Assembly (NCBI GenBank): GCA_905221605.1
Contig: CAJNDS010000116.1
Location: 1-64,000, forward strand
DNA from: Symbiodinium natans
Lineage: Eukaryota; Sar; Dinophyceae; Suessiales; Symbiodiniaceae
Direction: 5' to 3'
DNA length: 64,000 bases
In this document: piece by piece, positions 21,525-33,425 of the stretch
How positions within the stretch are numbered: the first letter of the stretch is position 1
Layout of the letters: the number at the start of each line of letters is the position of its first letter
Position numbers and translations under genes: made by a program
Notes under the pieces: generated by a model
Database searches by the model: none
Told to the model about the DNA's origin: nothing
What the model saw: only the letters and a program-made list of their open reading frames with translations

Positions 21525-24500
21525 TGTCAGAAAGCCCGGCCCAGAGATCGGCGTGTGCATTGGTGCCAGACACGCCGAAGGACGACACACCTGGGACGCA
21601 TCCGCTGAGTACACGCAACGGCTCCTCTTCCGCGCTTTGCTCCTACTGGTCCTTGCCGTTGAGAGTGCTATGAAATGCTATGAGTATACGAAACCAGGAA
21701 CTGCACCTAAAGTGCACGACACACAGAGCCGAACAGCCGAACCGGCAGGTTCAAGTCTAGGCAAGTCCGGGCATGTCTGGGCCCGCAGGCCAGCTGTCGG
21801 CACCGGCGCTTGGCAGGACGTCAGCTCCGTAAGGAAGGAGGCAGGCCACTTCTCCGTCAAGTGCGGGTTCAAGGCATGCCTGGGCACTCTTTGCGTCGAC
21901 AGACCGAAACCCCTATGTCCGGTGTGCTTCGTGTGTACTTCTCGTGGAAGAGAGAGAAAGAGAGAGAGAGAGAGAGAGGGAGACACTGAGAGCGAGAGTG
22001 AGAAGGGGGGAGGGGGGCGCCCCCAAGACAGAGGCCCGAATTCAGCACAACCTACAATCACATGCTCAGTATTCCAGACCTCCCCAAAACGCCGTCACAA
22101 ACCAACGAAGATGGAAATAATAGCAGCATTTTTTTTGTTCTTTGATAAACACTGAAACCCAAGCCGAAGGTACAGGTGGCAGTTGGGCAAAGAACGGCCC
22201 TGGCACATCACCAGGCACTTCGCCAAGCCCAGCATCCCAGCGTTGGCCTCGAGGTGCCCCACGTTGCCTGAGGGAAGGACTATAAGGGGGGCCTTACAAA
22301 CCTAAGGGTGTCGCTGGGGGCTCATGGGGGCTCTTGAGGGCATTTATGATTCTGTGATACATGCCTTCTTGTTTTGTGGGCCATTGTCGACTCCAAGCCA
22401 CTCTTCGAGCTGGTCAGAAGCAGTGGCTCTGTGCCCGAGCCTGATGTCAGCTCTTACGCGCTCAGCGTCTTTAGAAGACTCGTCGTTCTAGAACCTCCTC
22501 TGAGCGAGTACAGTAGTTACCTCCATCGTCAGCTGCGCACTGTGCACACGCGCATCATCCGAATCTTGCAACTCTCGGCTTGCTAGCGCTTTTATTGCTT
22601 GCCCAGCATGTGCCAGATGGAGTTGCAGTTGATGCCGCTCGAGGCCTTTGTTGCAGTTGTCGAGCTGAGGCCGCATTGGGACCCGTGCACAAATGCAGGA
22701 ATCAACGCGAAAGGAAAGTGACGAATGAGTCGTTCACCCGGTCGCAGCTTGCTGGTGGAGGCTCCAGTGTTTAGGAACGGCTTACGGCTTGGATTGAGCG
22801 GGCATGCATGCCTGCATGCGTGTGAGGCACGCACCACATGGCCAAAAAAAAACGCGCACACTCCACTGCCACGACACGACGCTTTGGGTGGGGCGGTTCC
22901 CAAACCACCGTTCTAGCTCTCATGTGTGTGTCTTGGGCGGCAACCCCTTGAACAAAAAACGTGTCTGTTCATTGTACAAACTCCAGGGGTAGGCTTTGTA
23001 ACGCACGCATCACATGTCCCATGCGGGTCCATGGGGACTTCTTCTGCCCATGTCCGCGGCGTGCGCACGCCCGTGGCACGTGCAGAGCTCGTGATTGTTC
23101 AGAATGCCCAGAAGAAAAAAACAAAGTGTCCAGGCTCAATACAGGTAACCTCGCATCGAACGAAGAGCGTTGACCTCCACGGGATCTCCAAGAGGGGTGC
23201 CTGCTCGCTGGGAAGGTCTGAACAATTCTGAGTCAATTCTGAGCATGTCTGAAGCTTCGCTTCTTTCGGATGGATTCGCTTTGTGCCGGATCATGTCCGA
23301 AAACTTCAGCTGCGAACCCGACAGTGTAGAGCTCTCTCTATATGTATACATATGTGTTTTTTACTTACCTTAAGAAGGGTGCCTGTACCGTGACACTCCG
23401 CAGTGGCCAGGTCGGATGGATTCAGCTGGGCCTAGCAAGCTGCTGAAAGGCGAAGAGTTGCAAACTGCGAGACGTTGGTGCTTTCTTTTTGCGCGCGTGC
23501 CTTCGCCAGGGATGCTCGGATGCACATCTGCTGGGATGGCCCATGAGGGGCAGTCATGCTGGCACTTCGCCCATCTTGATTCACCTGAACAACGCAACAT
23601 GGTTATGGGCTTGGGGCCTTTATAGGGCTTATCAGGAACGAGTGGGAAGGATACCATTGAGGGCAGAATGGGATCAGCACGTCTCCGGACTCCCATCGCT
23701 AGGTAGGACCGGATGAGTGCTTACTTGCCTTGTCACACGATCCGCCCAACCAAAAAGCCACATGTTACACGCACGTGTTCAGCGTGACAGGGGGGCCTCG
23801 AAGCCAAGGACGCGGCCAACGCCGTCGCTTTGCTCCCTCCGCCGCACCACGTAGGCCAAGCAGCAGCCCTGGGACAGATCGGCTTGTGATGATGGCACAC
23901 CAATGCGCGCTGGCTCATGAACTCGAAACTCACATTCATACGATCGAATAATCAAAGACCCCGCAGACACAGCAGGAATATGTGTTGCCGCGCGGGCGCC
24001 TCGCCCCGCGCGTAGCCATCGGCAGAACCATCAAAGGTGAAGCAGCGGCCTCTCCTGCGGTACAAGGTGTGTCGATGTGACGCGTGGATTTTCAACTCCA
24101 GTTTCTTCAATTTTGTGATCCCACGTTGATCTCCCAATCCGGAGCTCAGGGCCCAGCGTCCTGGAGAGCATGCCCTGCGCGCAGTTGCTGATGTACACTC
24201 CCGGATCGCCTTGGGATCGCGGCAAAAACACAAAGCCACAAAAAACACACACACACACACACACAAAAGCAAGCAGCCACACGCAGCAGGACCGTCAAAC
24301 TGTGCAAGGACAAATGAGGCTGCCCCCGAAGTTGCTTTTGAGGAGAAGCGGCTGAGGATGTTCACCCCGCCGGCAAGGCAGCTCTCACTCTGTGCCAGGC
24401 CCACGCACAGGGCCTGGGAGCCACGCTTGCGCAGATGAAGTCGGCTGCAAATGCGGAGACCCGAGAACGCGATAGAAGTCTTTGAAGAAGTATACTCAGT

Positions 24501-26400
24501 AATTATACTGTATGAGGGTCTGTATATATACTGGCAACCTTTAAGTGAAGCACTAGTCAATGCAAAGCACCTCTGATATCAGCCAATCTCTGTCTTCGCC
24601 TCCGGGCGGCGGTAAGTCCCGCGGAGCAGGCCGTGTCCACGGTGAGGCTCGTGCCCACCAGGCCCAACACTTGGGACACCAAGGACGCCGTCAGGTACAG
24701 CGAAGGAGGCGGCCCCGGCCTTCCGGGGGAGGGGGGTGGGGGTGGGGGGCGGGGGGGGGCAATAGAGACATGAAAAAGACACGCATGCGGGCTCCCATCC
24801 CTGCTGAGATAGCGTGGAGGAAAGCTTTTCCTGTACTCTCTCCATTTGCTTCTTGTTTGTTCTTCTGCTGGGCATGAAGCCCCTTCGAGCAGAGCGCGCT
24901 TTGGTTCCGTCCTACACCCTGATCCCAAAAACCTCCGGATCCCTTATCATTTCCGAGTCTCTCATATCGAACCACGCTCTCAGACGGTGCCTGACAAGCT
25001 CGTCCACGCTGCTCACCGTATTCCACCACTCGGAGCCACAGTCGCCGATCACTGCCATGATCTTCCTCGTGTAGGACACCGGTCCCCTCGTCTACACTCT
25101 TAAGATGCCAAAAGGATGCCAAATATAATGCCATGAGGTGAGAAGTGAAAGCACCCTGGTATGGCGCACAACTCTGCGTAGTTGGCAGGATTTTGCTTTG
25201 ATTTGCTTTGTATGAGCTAATCAAGGCCAGCCCATCTGCACCTCTCCCGATCACTGCCCTCACCAGTAGTTTTGCACCTCGATTGTCCTGCCTGCCACAC
25301 CTCGCTCTCACCACTCTGCCTTTTGGCACCAAGATGCCTCAATGCCCTCAACACCAGAAGTCACCCCAACCGCCCTTCCTTGGGTAACATAGTCTTTGCA
25401 CACCCCACAACCCCCACCCCCCTCCATGGTCTGCCACCCTTGTGGATTGTTTAGGTTTGAGGGCTCATGCAAGGTTTAAATATGTTTAAATCTAAGGGTT
25501 TCGAAGGCTTTCAGGCCTATTATGGTTTGCCCCCGCGGGCGCCCAGGCCCCCCTCACCCGGATCCCGATGCCCTGCGCGCCTTGCATGCTTGACAAACCT
25601 GTCAGCCCTTGGTCGTCATTGGTCGTCTGCCGCCCTTAGACTCAGGGAGGGCTTTGCGGATCCCAGCGTCCTCCCCTTCAGATCGGCCACGCCAGCGCGC
25701 TGGAAGCACTCGGCACTCACTTCCAGGACCTTCCTCCGCGCAGGGAGAGGCTTCGAAGCCGAGGCTTGCATTGGGGCCGAAGTCTCTGGCCTTTCTAGAA
25801 GCCCTGAAGCCCTGAAGCCCTGCAATCTGCAACTACCCGCATCGTCCTCTGATTGGGCGCCATGGCCTTAGCTTCGGTCTCCGACATTCCGAAGGCGTCG
25901 AGAGGGAAGCTGAAGGCCTGGCTTTCTTGACTTGGGAGGGCAAGGGGAGGAGTCCGAATCATCTGAAGAATCTTTGAAGTGAAGTCCTAAGATTTTCTGT
26001 TCACCAAACCAGAAAGAATGAAGACCTATCAGATATCAGCCTTAACCGCCGTTTGCACCCCAAGGGGCCACAGAGTCCTCCAGCAGCCCGCCGTGCACTT
26101 GGTAGCCTGGAGACGTACAGCACGCTAGCAGCGAAGACGCCGGCTGCGTCAAGTAAATGCGTTCTCTGATACTCTCTGCGGAGGCTAGCACTGAGCTTCT
26201 TACACATGTATATTTCGAGCCCTCCCTGTCGCTTGAACTCTCTGCAGAACAACTGCCGTCTCAGAGGCTGTTGCGCCAGGGCTGGAAGTCGAAGTCCTCC
26301 ACGAAGTATGCGGAGGTGTCGAAGCGCGTGGTGGGCACCTGGATCTGCGCATCGCAGCTGGCGATGTAGGGGCCCAGGATCTCCTGCGCCAAGGGCTTCA
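21525..26400 (-). CDS. Polyketide synthase ketosynthase (KS) domain, intron-rich gene, partial
   Basis: Catalyses decarboxylative Claisen condensation in type I polyketide synthesis. Minus-strand pieces occur in the order expected of a KS: VPTTRFDTSAYF (26340-26300), VLEVSAECFQRAG (from 25729), IGDCGSEWW (25059-25017), active-site motif GTSLTVDTACSAGL (Cys codon 24628-24626), ESCLAGGVN (from 24413), GMLSRT (24174-24158), CFTFDGSADGYARGE (24054-24000), GCCLAYVV (23868-23797), VNQDGRSASMTAPHGPSQQ (23584-23501), ATAECHGT (23431-23383), TPLGDPVEVNALRSMRG (from 23200), HALNPHL (about 21890) and VSSFGVSGTNAHADLW (from 21590). Five consecutive exons join in frame across GC-AG introns. The third catalytic motif (N.GH) is not clear; HAGQAIKAL near 22600 is a candidate. 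No AT, ACP or KR motif was found, which fits the single-domain KS genes known from dinoflagellates. The product is unknown. Confidence 0.88.
21951..21981. repeat. AG microsatellite
   Basis: A run of GA dinucleotides with one imperfect unit, inside the KS gene span and presumably intronic. Confidence 0.85.
24245..24264. repeat. AC microsatellite inside the KS gene
   Basis: Ten AC dinucleotides between the exon carrying ESCLAGGVN and the exon carrying GMLSRT, so intronic. Confidence 0.9.
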
Positions 26401-28379
26401 CAACCCCAGGCGCCCCCCTGCACTTGAGAAGTCCTACACCCTCGAAATTCCTCAAGGCTCACCGCGGCTCACCCCTTCTTGCAAGTTCTATGGGGCGTTC
26501 TCCTCCAGGCTGCTGGCTGCAGGAACTCGCAGGCCGAGGCCTGGTCAGGATAATTCGGGTTGTGCTGGGGCGCTGTGATAAGGGGGGAGGGGGGGGGTGG
26601 GGATGACACAAACTGGGTCCCGAAGCTGAGCGCTTGCGCCCGCTTATAAGATTTCGGGGCAAGGGGCTGACAAGGCAGCCACACTCGTGGCTCGGAGTCC
26701 AGACGCGCCGCCCGGTGTTCAAGGCCTGGACGTGCTTTCACACTGTGTTGAAACCACTGTGCATGTGAGTCGCCGTCTCAAATTGGTCAAACCCTTTCTG
26801 GTCCTGGAGGTGGAGAGGAGCTGGCTGCGTGGCCTTCGGCTTTCAGCCTAGAGGGCCTATGTGGGCCTATAGGGCATTCTGGGGGGTTGCTAGGAAGGTC
26901 GATCGGAACACAGTGTGACACTGTGGAAAGAAAGTGCAAGCAGCGGATTGCTGCGGGAAAAAGAACAGCTGAGCTCCCATCCCAAGCTACCAGAGCGCAG
27001 GCTTCGTCCGGGTTGGCCCCGCCTCCAGCGATTCGGCTGGGCATAAAAGAAAGCTGTGGGTGGGGATGTCCGATTGGCGGAAGCCATGTCAGGTGCTGAA
27101 CTGGATGTTTCCCGTGTGAATTCTCTGTCGCTGCAGCCCCACAGCTGCAGCCTTGAAAGGCCAAGGAGGAAAGGCAGAAGCGGTCCGCTCGAAAGACCAG
27201 CAGCCTGTGCGGACACTACCCCTCTTGCTTTGGTGCAGACCTCTTATAAGCTTTGGTTTCTGCATGTTTCTGCTGTAGCTCCGCTGTAACTCCATGCGCT
27301 TGAAGCTACTATCGTCTAGAGGAGGGAGACCTCCGCACAGAGGTTGCCTCTGACTCTAGTTGCGAATACGTTGTTGGCTTAACGGTGATGCTTCTTCTAC
27401 GAAACTGCTCGGGACCAAACATTGGGCATCTGGCTGAACGGGGCTGGGCAAGAGCAGCGCGCTAACAGATCTGAACAACTTCCAGGAGCGTCTCCTGCTG
27501 CTGGGCAGATGCTCAAGTCGAAGCACAGGGCCATGGCCGCTAGCATCTTGGAGTTCCAGCCTGCACATGGAAACACTTCCGGCCGGAGAGCATCCGTTGC
27601 CTGTTAGAAAAGGTTCCGAGTTGTGAAAAAGGTCGTGGAGACCGGACTTTCAATGTCAATAATGCCCCATGATCTGCATGCCCGAAAAGCACCTGTTCGG
27701 GATCCCTTATACAATGACATGCCATGGCCCCCCGTAGCTCAACGTGTAGGTAGGGCACGTTTTTGAGGCTCTGAATATTCAGGGGTCCTCCGTATGCCCA
27801 TTAAAAACGTGTGATCCCGATCATGGGAGCGGCTTATAAACAGGAAGGACGCCCAGCTTTCACCCCAAACGGCGGGAGCCGAGGTTGCTGCTCTGCCACG
27901 TCGTCCGGCGCCATGAGGTAAAGAAAGCCTGAGCTTCTTCATGGCTTTAAAAGGGTTGAGAGTTTAGAGGGTTTACAGTTTACAGTTTGTAGGTCAAAAA
28001 GGCTGAGGGATCGCATAGGGTCATAGTGTCATAAGGCCACGAGATTGGGTTCTCATGGGGTTCACGTTTGGAGGTGCAAATGTACAGAAGAGTGTTGCAG
28101 CAGCTTCCTGGGGCTGGTGGTAGAATCTGGTAGAAGGCGGCAGGCCCAGTCAAGACATCGCCGCTCGGTTCGAGTACAAGCCCAAACTGGCTACGTGCGG
28201 GCTGGGCTCGCTTAGGATGTGGCAGGATGCAAATCACTACAAATAGCATTCTTCAACGCAGCCTCCTTGACAGAAAGAAGCCAAGAAACGAAAAGAAAAT
28301 ACTCAGAGTTTTTGTGGTTTGGCAATGGCGTGCAAATGGGTCCGCAAAAGCTGGCCCGCGGGGGCATTAACCTGAGGGC

Positions 28380-28500
28380 GGCACCCAGCTGACGCCGGCT
28401 CGCGAAGGCCACATGTTCGTGGCTCAGATCGTGCCACCACTCCAAGTCCTCCAAGTCCTCCTCCAAGTCCCTTTCTGGCCATTCTGGCTCTGTGGTCGCG
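28380..28500 (-). CDS. Probable exon, acidic and Trp-containing, unrecognised
   Basis: The minus frame reads EEDLEDLEWWHDLSHEHVAF and continues as ASRRQLGA. The composition (acid run, WWHDL) is protein-like and the other two frames are not. It is the most 3' of a series of same-strand candidate exons reaching to 30.9 kb. No family is recognised. Confidence 0.4.
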
Positions 28501-28859
28501 CTCCAGGCGATCCTCGAGAGGGAGCGGGAAAAGAGCGAGAGGCAGAGGGCTTCGCTCTGATCCCAAGGCTTGAGGCCCTGTAAGACTCTGCAGATGCTTT
28601 GAGGGAGCCGAGCCGTGTCGTGCCAAATCTTTGCTTAGGACGTTGTAACAAGATGTAACAAGATGAGGCCCCCGCAGGTCGCTGCGGCCGCTGAGGGAGG
28701 GCTCGAACCTGCAGACGGGCGAAGACAGAATCCTGCAAACAAACACTTCAGACGCCTCTCCCAAAATCTCCCAGATTGCTCTCCAGTTCGTGTATGTAAA
28801 CTTCTTAAGCGCAAACACTTCTGGCAGGCGGCTCTTTCCTCTGTAAGGGGCTCCCGGCC

Positions 28860-28985
28860 CAGCAAGCGCCAGGATCAAGCGCGAGATGTCGGCATCGACG
28901 CTGGCCAGTACATGTGGCGGCTCCTCCAGGATCTGCGTGAGTGGCCTTCTCATGATGCCCTTGAAGCTGAGTGTAAAAAATCCGG
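28860..28985 (-). CDS. Probable exon, unrecognised
   Basis: The minus frame reads GIMRRPLTQILEEPPHVLAS then VDADISRLILALAG. A TTCAAG just before GGCATC could be the acceptor. It resembles a globular helical segment. It lies between other candidate exons on the same strand and may belong to one gene spanning 28.3-30.9 kb. Confidence 0.45.
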
Positions 28986-29461
28986 GAGAATCATACGGCA
29001 TCTACCAGCACTTGACCCAACATCAGGTTCCTGACCAGCCCAGTCCTGCATGAGCTCCTCTTTCACACGCCTGGCTCGAATGTGCTTTACCGTCGAGAGT
29101 CGAGGGTTTCAAGTGGTGGCCGAACCAGCCTCAAGCCACGTATTTGTGGTGGGAACGGGCTCTTCACCTGTGCAAATTGTCGAAATACATGGCGCAGGAA
29201 AGCGTCAGAGCACGCTGCAGCAGGCCGACCTATGGAAAGCAGTGCAGGAGCGGAACCGCTCTCGCGGAACGCGAAATTGACTTTTTGTTTTGCGTCTATG
29301 TGCTTTGCAGTCGCGACAACGAGGACGGTCGAGTGCCTGAGAGAATGCAAGACTCGATTTTTCAGATCAGGTAGACACGAATGGAACAGAATGGAACGCA
29401 AGCTGAGCTTCGAGAACCGAAAAGGCATGTTACCCCAGACATGAACGTGCAGAAATCTGAG

Positions 29462-29571
29462 AAAGCAAGAACACCTGAAAAGCCTCGTGCCAATGCTCGC
29501 TTGAACTTCTCGACGAGCCACGATGACTGATTTCGCCATCGGAGCTCCGTGTCGTATCCTGGAGCGCTTAA
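29462..29571 (-). CDS. Probable exon, unrecognised
   Basis: Flanked on the minus strand by a CTCCAG acceptor and a TTTTCAG|GTGTTC donor. One frame reads TELRWRNQSSWLVEKFKRAL then ARGFS, a basic helical segment. Another frame is also open, so the frame choice is inferred from composition. Confidence 0.4.
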
Positions 29572-29929
29572 TTGACGAAGCAACGCTTGGTGAGGCCCAG
29601 GGTCTTGAGATCGAGACCCCGACTTGCAAGTGCGTGTGCAAGATTGTCGGAATGGCCAGGAAGCTGCATGGGTCGGGCTTCATCACTTTGCAAGGGTTTC
29701 AGTGTTTCGCATTGGTCCTGCACCAAGCTGGCGTCGGATCATTGGCAGCTCGGGCCCGACAGTCAGGATCTGTAGCAGCGGAACAAACACCCACTCAAAG
29801 AAAAGGGAAGGGGGGGAATGGAGGAGGATTTAGGATGTGGGGCTTTGGGGAGGGGACAGGCATGTCAGCACTTCTGCAGATACAAGAGGTGCTTGGACCT
29901 AAAATTTCTCATCTGCGGCTTTGATTAAG

Positions 29930-29985
29930 GCCCCGGACGGCCACGGTCTCGACCACGCCGGCTCGGAACAGATGCTCGCCACCCT
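29930..29985 (-). CDS. Probable short exon, unrecognised
   Basis: The minus frame reads GEHLFRAGVVETVAVRG, a strand/turn-like composition with few alternatives. Exact borders are not determined. Confidence 0.4.
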
Positions 29986-30194
29986 GCAAAGGGCTATTCA
30001 TTCGAACATCTTGGAGGACCACGGGTAGTTACGTGTAGGCTGCAGAGTTCCCAACTGAACCTGCATTTACCCCTTAGAGACGGCTGCAGTCTGCCAGTTT
30101 CCATGCTCCTCCTACACCTGCTCCACTTCACGCGCAAGCTCTGATCTAGAAATTCCCATCGAAAAATGTCGGCAGCACTTCAATCACCGATCCA

Positions 30195-30340
30195 CGCTCT
30201 CTCATCGCGGTTGGGTGCCTTCAGGATGCCTTGGAGTGGGCCGCTCATCTGGCTCATCCACAGGAGGTGGGGCCCCTGGCGCTCGAAAACGAAGGTGATC
30301 TCATGCACCCTGCGCCGCCATCCCTTCCAAACGCGTTCAA
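30195..30340 (-). CDS. Probable exon, unrecognised
   Basis: The minus frame reads RRRVHEITFVFERQGPHLLW then MSQMSGPLQGILKAP. Alternating hydrophobic residues (ITFVFERQ, HLLWMSQ) suggest a beta-rich globular domain. No family is recognised. Confidence 0.5.
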
Positions 30341-30429
30341 GGTTCATAAGGCTCATTCAGGCTCACATCATGCTTAAAGCATCTATGTAGTTTGTTTCAG
30401 GCACCTATGTAGTTTGAATGTTGAATGCC

Positions 30430-30492
30430 GGTTGTCCAGGATCTTCGCCTCCGAACCGAAGGGATGCTCCTTCTCCAGCGTGCTGCAGGCCT
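30430..30492 (-). CDS. Probable short exon, unrecognised
   Basis: After a CGCAG acceptor at about 30492 the minus frame reads ACSTLEKEHPFGSEAKILDN. The length and style match the other exons of this gene-like cluster. Confidence 0.45.
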
Positions 30493-30719
30493 GCGTGAGG
30501 CAGAAATGAAGAGGGGCACAGAAAGAGACAGGTTATGACCTCATATTCAAAGAGGGGATTGGGTGGACCTCGCACTCGCACGGCTCGGCTGCTTGCAGCA
30601 TGCAGACGTTATGGACCTGAAGGGGCCACCCAAACAAGAATCACGATGCTCACGAACCTATCGCATCAAACTGCACTTTGCGCATACATGCGATGGTTGA
30701 AGGAGGATGATCCGTGACC

Positions 30720-30860
30720 AGCGCGCGGAGAGCACGTCGGCAGCAGTTGGGAGCTGCAGATTTTGCGCATGAAAATTCCCTCAAAGGGCCGCTCCAAGCC
30801 GCCCACCTCGATCTGCAGCTGATTCAGCTCCGCAGTCCTCTTCAGGCTTTCAAGAACGAC
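30720..30860 (-). CDS. Probable exon, unrecognised
   Basis: The minus frame reads SLKRTAELNQLQIEVGGLER then PFEGIFMRKICSSQLL. This is the most 5' of the candidate exons in the 28.3-30.9 kb cluster. Between here and 33.4 kb there are only microsatellites and weak frames, such as FGACVAPVAKNFPK at 31192-31150 between an AG and an AAG|GC. Confidence 0.45.
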
Positions 30861-31673
30861 CATAAACATGTACATATATGAGTGTATTATAGATGACTAT
30901 GATACATACTGTTGCGTATATGTAGTAGTAGTCCAAAAAAAGACACCTTTAAGCCTGAATGGTGTCGAACAGGCTGGTGTGTCGCGTCGCCTGCGGAGCA
31001 GCCGCGTGGCCTCGGTCTGTGCCTCGAAGGCCACCACACGGACCTCAGCGCCCCCCCAAAAAAAAAAGGGCTTAGGGTTCAAGGGTACAAGGGCTATAGG
31101 GGTTTGGGGATGTTTAGGGTTCAGACTCGTTTAGAGTCCCATGCCTTGCCTTCGGGAAGTTCTTGGCCACGGGAGCGACGCAGGCGCCGAACCTAGGGAA
31201 GGCGGCATGGACTTTGAAACGGTATTGAGGCTCAGCCGCGGCAGTACCGCATGCATCCGCATGGCACATAAATTCAGGGCCCCCTGCAAGCTCCAAAATT
31301 CTCCAACCGTTGCCCCAACCCCCTTGAAACGTAGAAGTCAACCTCGGACCCCCAACCACGGCAACCTCGGCAACATCCAAAATGAAGCCTCACCTGCGTG
31401 TGCTTCTCCGGGGACGGGGGGAGGGGGGGAGAGATTTCCAAGTGCTCACAACAGAAGTATGCGATTGCTAAGGCCAAGGCATGGCCCCGACGTCGATAAC
31501 ACACCTGGCGCCCTTCTCTGCAACGAGCGCCTGCCAGTTGCTCACACCAACCCCCCCTTCCACCAGCAGCCCCGGCAGAAGAAGAATGGCAAAAAAGGCA
31601 GGCGCATCCAAGACTTCAGCGGAAAGAGCCATCCGAAAAAGAGGGGCGGCCGAAAATGGAAATGGCGTGGGCC

Positions 31674-31693
31674 TATATATATATATATATATA
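31674..31693. repeat. AT microsatellite
   Basis: A run of TA dinucleotides followed by TCTA tetranucleotides; no gene context. Confidence 0.85.
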
Positions 31694-31886
31694 ATATATC
31701 TATCTATCTATTGCTCATTTTATGAAAGCCCCACTTCTGTAGGACCAAGAAATCAGTCCAGACAAGAAATTTGAAATTAGGTTCCACTTCTTTTAACCCA
31801 GGGTCTGGCATAAGCCAGATTTCATGTTTAGGCGTACACTACACACCTGGCCCAGAAACCCCGCGCCCCTTCCGGGATCTTCCTGT

Positions 31887-31914
31887 CACACACACACACA
31901 CACACACACACACA
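31887..31914. repeat. CA microsatellite
   Basis: Fourteen CA dinucleotides in non-coding DNA. The stretch 31.7-33.0 kb holds no supported gene. A minus-strand frame near 32500-32570 (GCDELQALAARDREHAKQ) is a weak candidate exon. Confidence 0.9.
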
Positions 31915-33079
31915 GGGGCCCCACAATGAGATAAAAACATGAAAGGGTGAGTCCAGGGATGGGGGCGAACACAGTTCCATGATAACCTAGTGCATGAGCG
32001 AAGCGACAACGCGCAATACCACGAAAGCGTGAAGTCGCTGTTTTGGTTCGTTCTTGCGCCCCTATTGAAGTATCGTTTGGGCGCACGAAGTGAACCCCGA
32101 ATGTAAGAATTTTAAGGGGGGGGGCACGGGGATATTATGAGTTCTGTACACGTGTGAATTTGACAAAAGCTCCTGAATAGTAAAAACATACTAGCCCATA
32201 ATCACACTGGTATTAATTAATGAATCTGGGGTCTTTTTCCCCTAACCGCTATTTCGTTAGCACAGTTATAAGGGTCCCTACAACTGTGCAGCGCACTTCA
32301 GTGCTCGGCTGGAAGGCTGGGCTGGAGGGATGGATTACCGAATTGCCCAATAGGAAATTCCCAGCGCTTCGCCCCGAGCGCACCTGGCACTGCTCCCCAA
32401 ACAGTGAACCTCTTTGCGAGCTGGACTTCTATGGCTTCTCCCACTCTCAACTCTTACTCCTCTTTCCCCCTGATTGCTTTGCGTGCTCCCTGTCCCGTGC
32501 GGCCAGTGCCTGTAGTTCGTCGCAGCCGGACTCGCCACCTTCGGTTGTCTTTGTCGACGCGGTGAACTTCCCGACAGCAGCCGCCTACCCGCTGCCGCCA
32601 AGGAGCTTCCATGAATCCTCCAGGGTGGCTTCATGCGCAAAGGCTCGTGGAACTGACTATACTCCCAGTATCATGCAACTGGGCAGACACTCTTCAGCCT
32701 AAGTCGCAGCCAGCTAGGTCCATGGTCCTGGCGGCAGTCGCTGCCGAGAGACCTCCTTTCCAAAGTGGGGGCGTGCACATTCGCATGCCATCCACCTGCG
32801 CAAAAGAGAAAGCTACGCATGATACACTTACATGCATTTCTTGATCCCGGCAAACCGTTGTAACTCACGGACCCATGCTCAGAGAATTCTTGAACCTCAG
32901 AGGGGCAACAGCGCCTCGGCCACGGTTGGCGATAGCAGGCGCTCCAGTATTTGAAGCACCTTATGCACACGCCAACATAACCAAGGCACCGCCTGGAGCA
33001 TTTTGCCGGCGCTTTGAGGGCCCTGCCGGAAAGATGCCAAAGGCCAGGCGGTGGATCTTCGGCACCTCACATCTTCAGG

Positions 33080-33205
33080 TTCAAGAGCTCACAGATTGGA
33101 AAGGAGGCCGGGGTCACCTCGCCAAGGAGTTCTGCCGCGGCCTGCGACAGTTCCTTCGTCAAGGCGTTTGGCCTCACGTGCGCTCCGTGCGCTCAGGGTT
33201 GCACA
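33080..33205 (-). CDS. Candidate exon, unrecognised
   Basis: The minus frame reads VRPNALTKELSQAAAELLGE then VTPASFPICELLNLK, an amphipathic-helix-like piece. Splice borders are not resolved and no family is recognised. Confidence 0.3.
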
Positions 33206-33425
33206 GGATTGGGTGTACTCCTTTTGGGTGAGAGCTTTAAGTGCGTCAAGCGCTGAGTCTAGGCCCTCCGCTGGCAGGATGGCCGCTCTTCGTCGCCATG
33301 CCGCAGCTCTGCCTCGCGAGGCAACAACCTAGCTCCCGCCATGGAACGACCTCCATCCACGCAACTTCCACGCAAATTCCCAGTGGGTGCGGGCTCCGGG
33401 ACTGGATTCGAGGTCGAGTCCTCTG

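Noticed and set aside
27727-27800. Second tRNA-like word (CCCGTAGCTCAACGTGTAGG)
   Set aside because: The D-stem can pair only partly, and the anticodon and T stems fail.
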